Origin: Anaerolineae bacterium
GTDB lineage: Bacteria; Chloroflexota; Anaerolineae; UBA1429
DNA length: 12,738 nt
NCBI GenBank assembly: GCA_007123335.1
Contig: SKLG01000301.1
Location: 1-12,738, forward strand
Direction: 5' to 3'
Shown: positions 12,659-12,738 of the stretch, piece after piece
Layout: each line of letters opens with the position of its first letter
Position numbering within the stretch: position 1 is the stretch's first letter
The notes under the pieces: generated by a model
Told to the model about the DNA's origin: nothing
Seen by the model: the letters and a program-made list of their open reading frames with translations, nothing else
The model's database searches: none
Program-made: the position numbers and the translations under genes

Positions 12659-12738
12659 ATGCGCAGGGAATCGCCGCGTTGGGCCCAACATCCCGCGCCC
12701 ACCGAACCCGTAGATCTCAACATCCTGCCCGAGGAATA
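12659..12738 (+). CDS. Start of an unidentified gene, cut by window edge
   Basis: An open frame begins at ATG 12659 with GAGG at 12652-12655 (a short 3-base gap) and runs off the right edge after 26 codons. The visible protein begins 'MRRESPRWAQHPAPTEPVD', which is proline- and charge-rich and not recognisable. An in-frame ATG at 12644 would add five residues but has no clear ribosome site. A promoter at 12530-12558 fits this gene. With so little sequence the call rests mainly on the promoter and open frame. Confidence 0.45.
   Translation, partial: MRRESPRWAQHPAPTEPVDLNILPEE

Noticed and set aside
1..12738. CRISPR arrays, tRNA or rRNA genes, insertion sequences
   Set aside because: No regularly spaced direct repeats, no cloverleaf-like or rRNA-like sequence, and no transposase motif were seen in the window.

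Overview
This window looks like chromosomal DNA of a GC-rich, free-living bacterium. A member of the Chloroflexota is my best guess. The guess rests on the style of the pilus genes: a receiver domain fused to a GspE/PilB ATPase, and PilX-like proteins with a 'DMLPFALVA' N-terminus and a 'Y-x-S-D-A-G-x-E-Y' motif. No ribosomal RNA or other strong taxonomic marker is present, so the assignment is inference. There are no tRNAs, insertion sequences, phage genes or CRISPR arrays.

Left part, minus strand (1-1993): a periplasm-facing, membrane-anchored N-acetylmuramoyl-L-alanine amidase is followed by a D-2-hydroxyacid dehydrogenase and the first 60 residues of an MtnA-type methylthioribose-1-phosphate isomerase, which runs off the left edge. 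The last two genes are 28 bases apart and are probably co-transcribed. A divergent promoter region (about 1994-2201) separates this block from the next and carries a sigma70-like promoter for each direction.

Middle part, plus strand (2202-5371): a tight three-gene cluster encodes an SPFH/prohibitin-like membrane protein, a compact dUTPase-like protein with all five family motifs recognisable (catalytic Asp replaced by Glu), and a 610-residue protein with two membrane segments and cytoplasmic TPR- and HEAT-like helical repeats. A gene-free stretch of roughly 330-410 bases with a candidate promoter follows.

Right part, plus strand (5786-12512): a type IV filament (pilus / type II secretion-like) operon. 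It encodes a receiver-GspE/PilB fusion ATPase, a PilC/GspF platform protein, a GspI-like small pseudopilin, a GspJ-like pseudopilin, and two large tandem paralogues with a PilX/GspK-like N-terminus and a Gly/Ser-rich repetitive body that looks like a beta-helix. The small-to-large order resembles gspI-gspJ-gspK, whose products form the tip complex of type II pseudopili. No obvious major pilin, prepilin peptidase, PilM/N/O or retraction ATPase is present here. The operon ends in a strong intrinsic terminator (12551-12599). The left arm of that terminator also contains an extended -10 element with a well-placed -35, so the same DNA seems to stop the pilus operon and start the next gene (partial, from about 12659).

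The most interesting parts are the duplicated, Glu5-less, beta-helix-like filament proteins with their degenerate GspI-like partner, the receiver-ATPase fusion with altered switch and zinc-site residues, and the terminator/promoter overlap.
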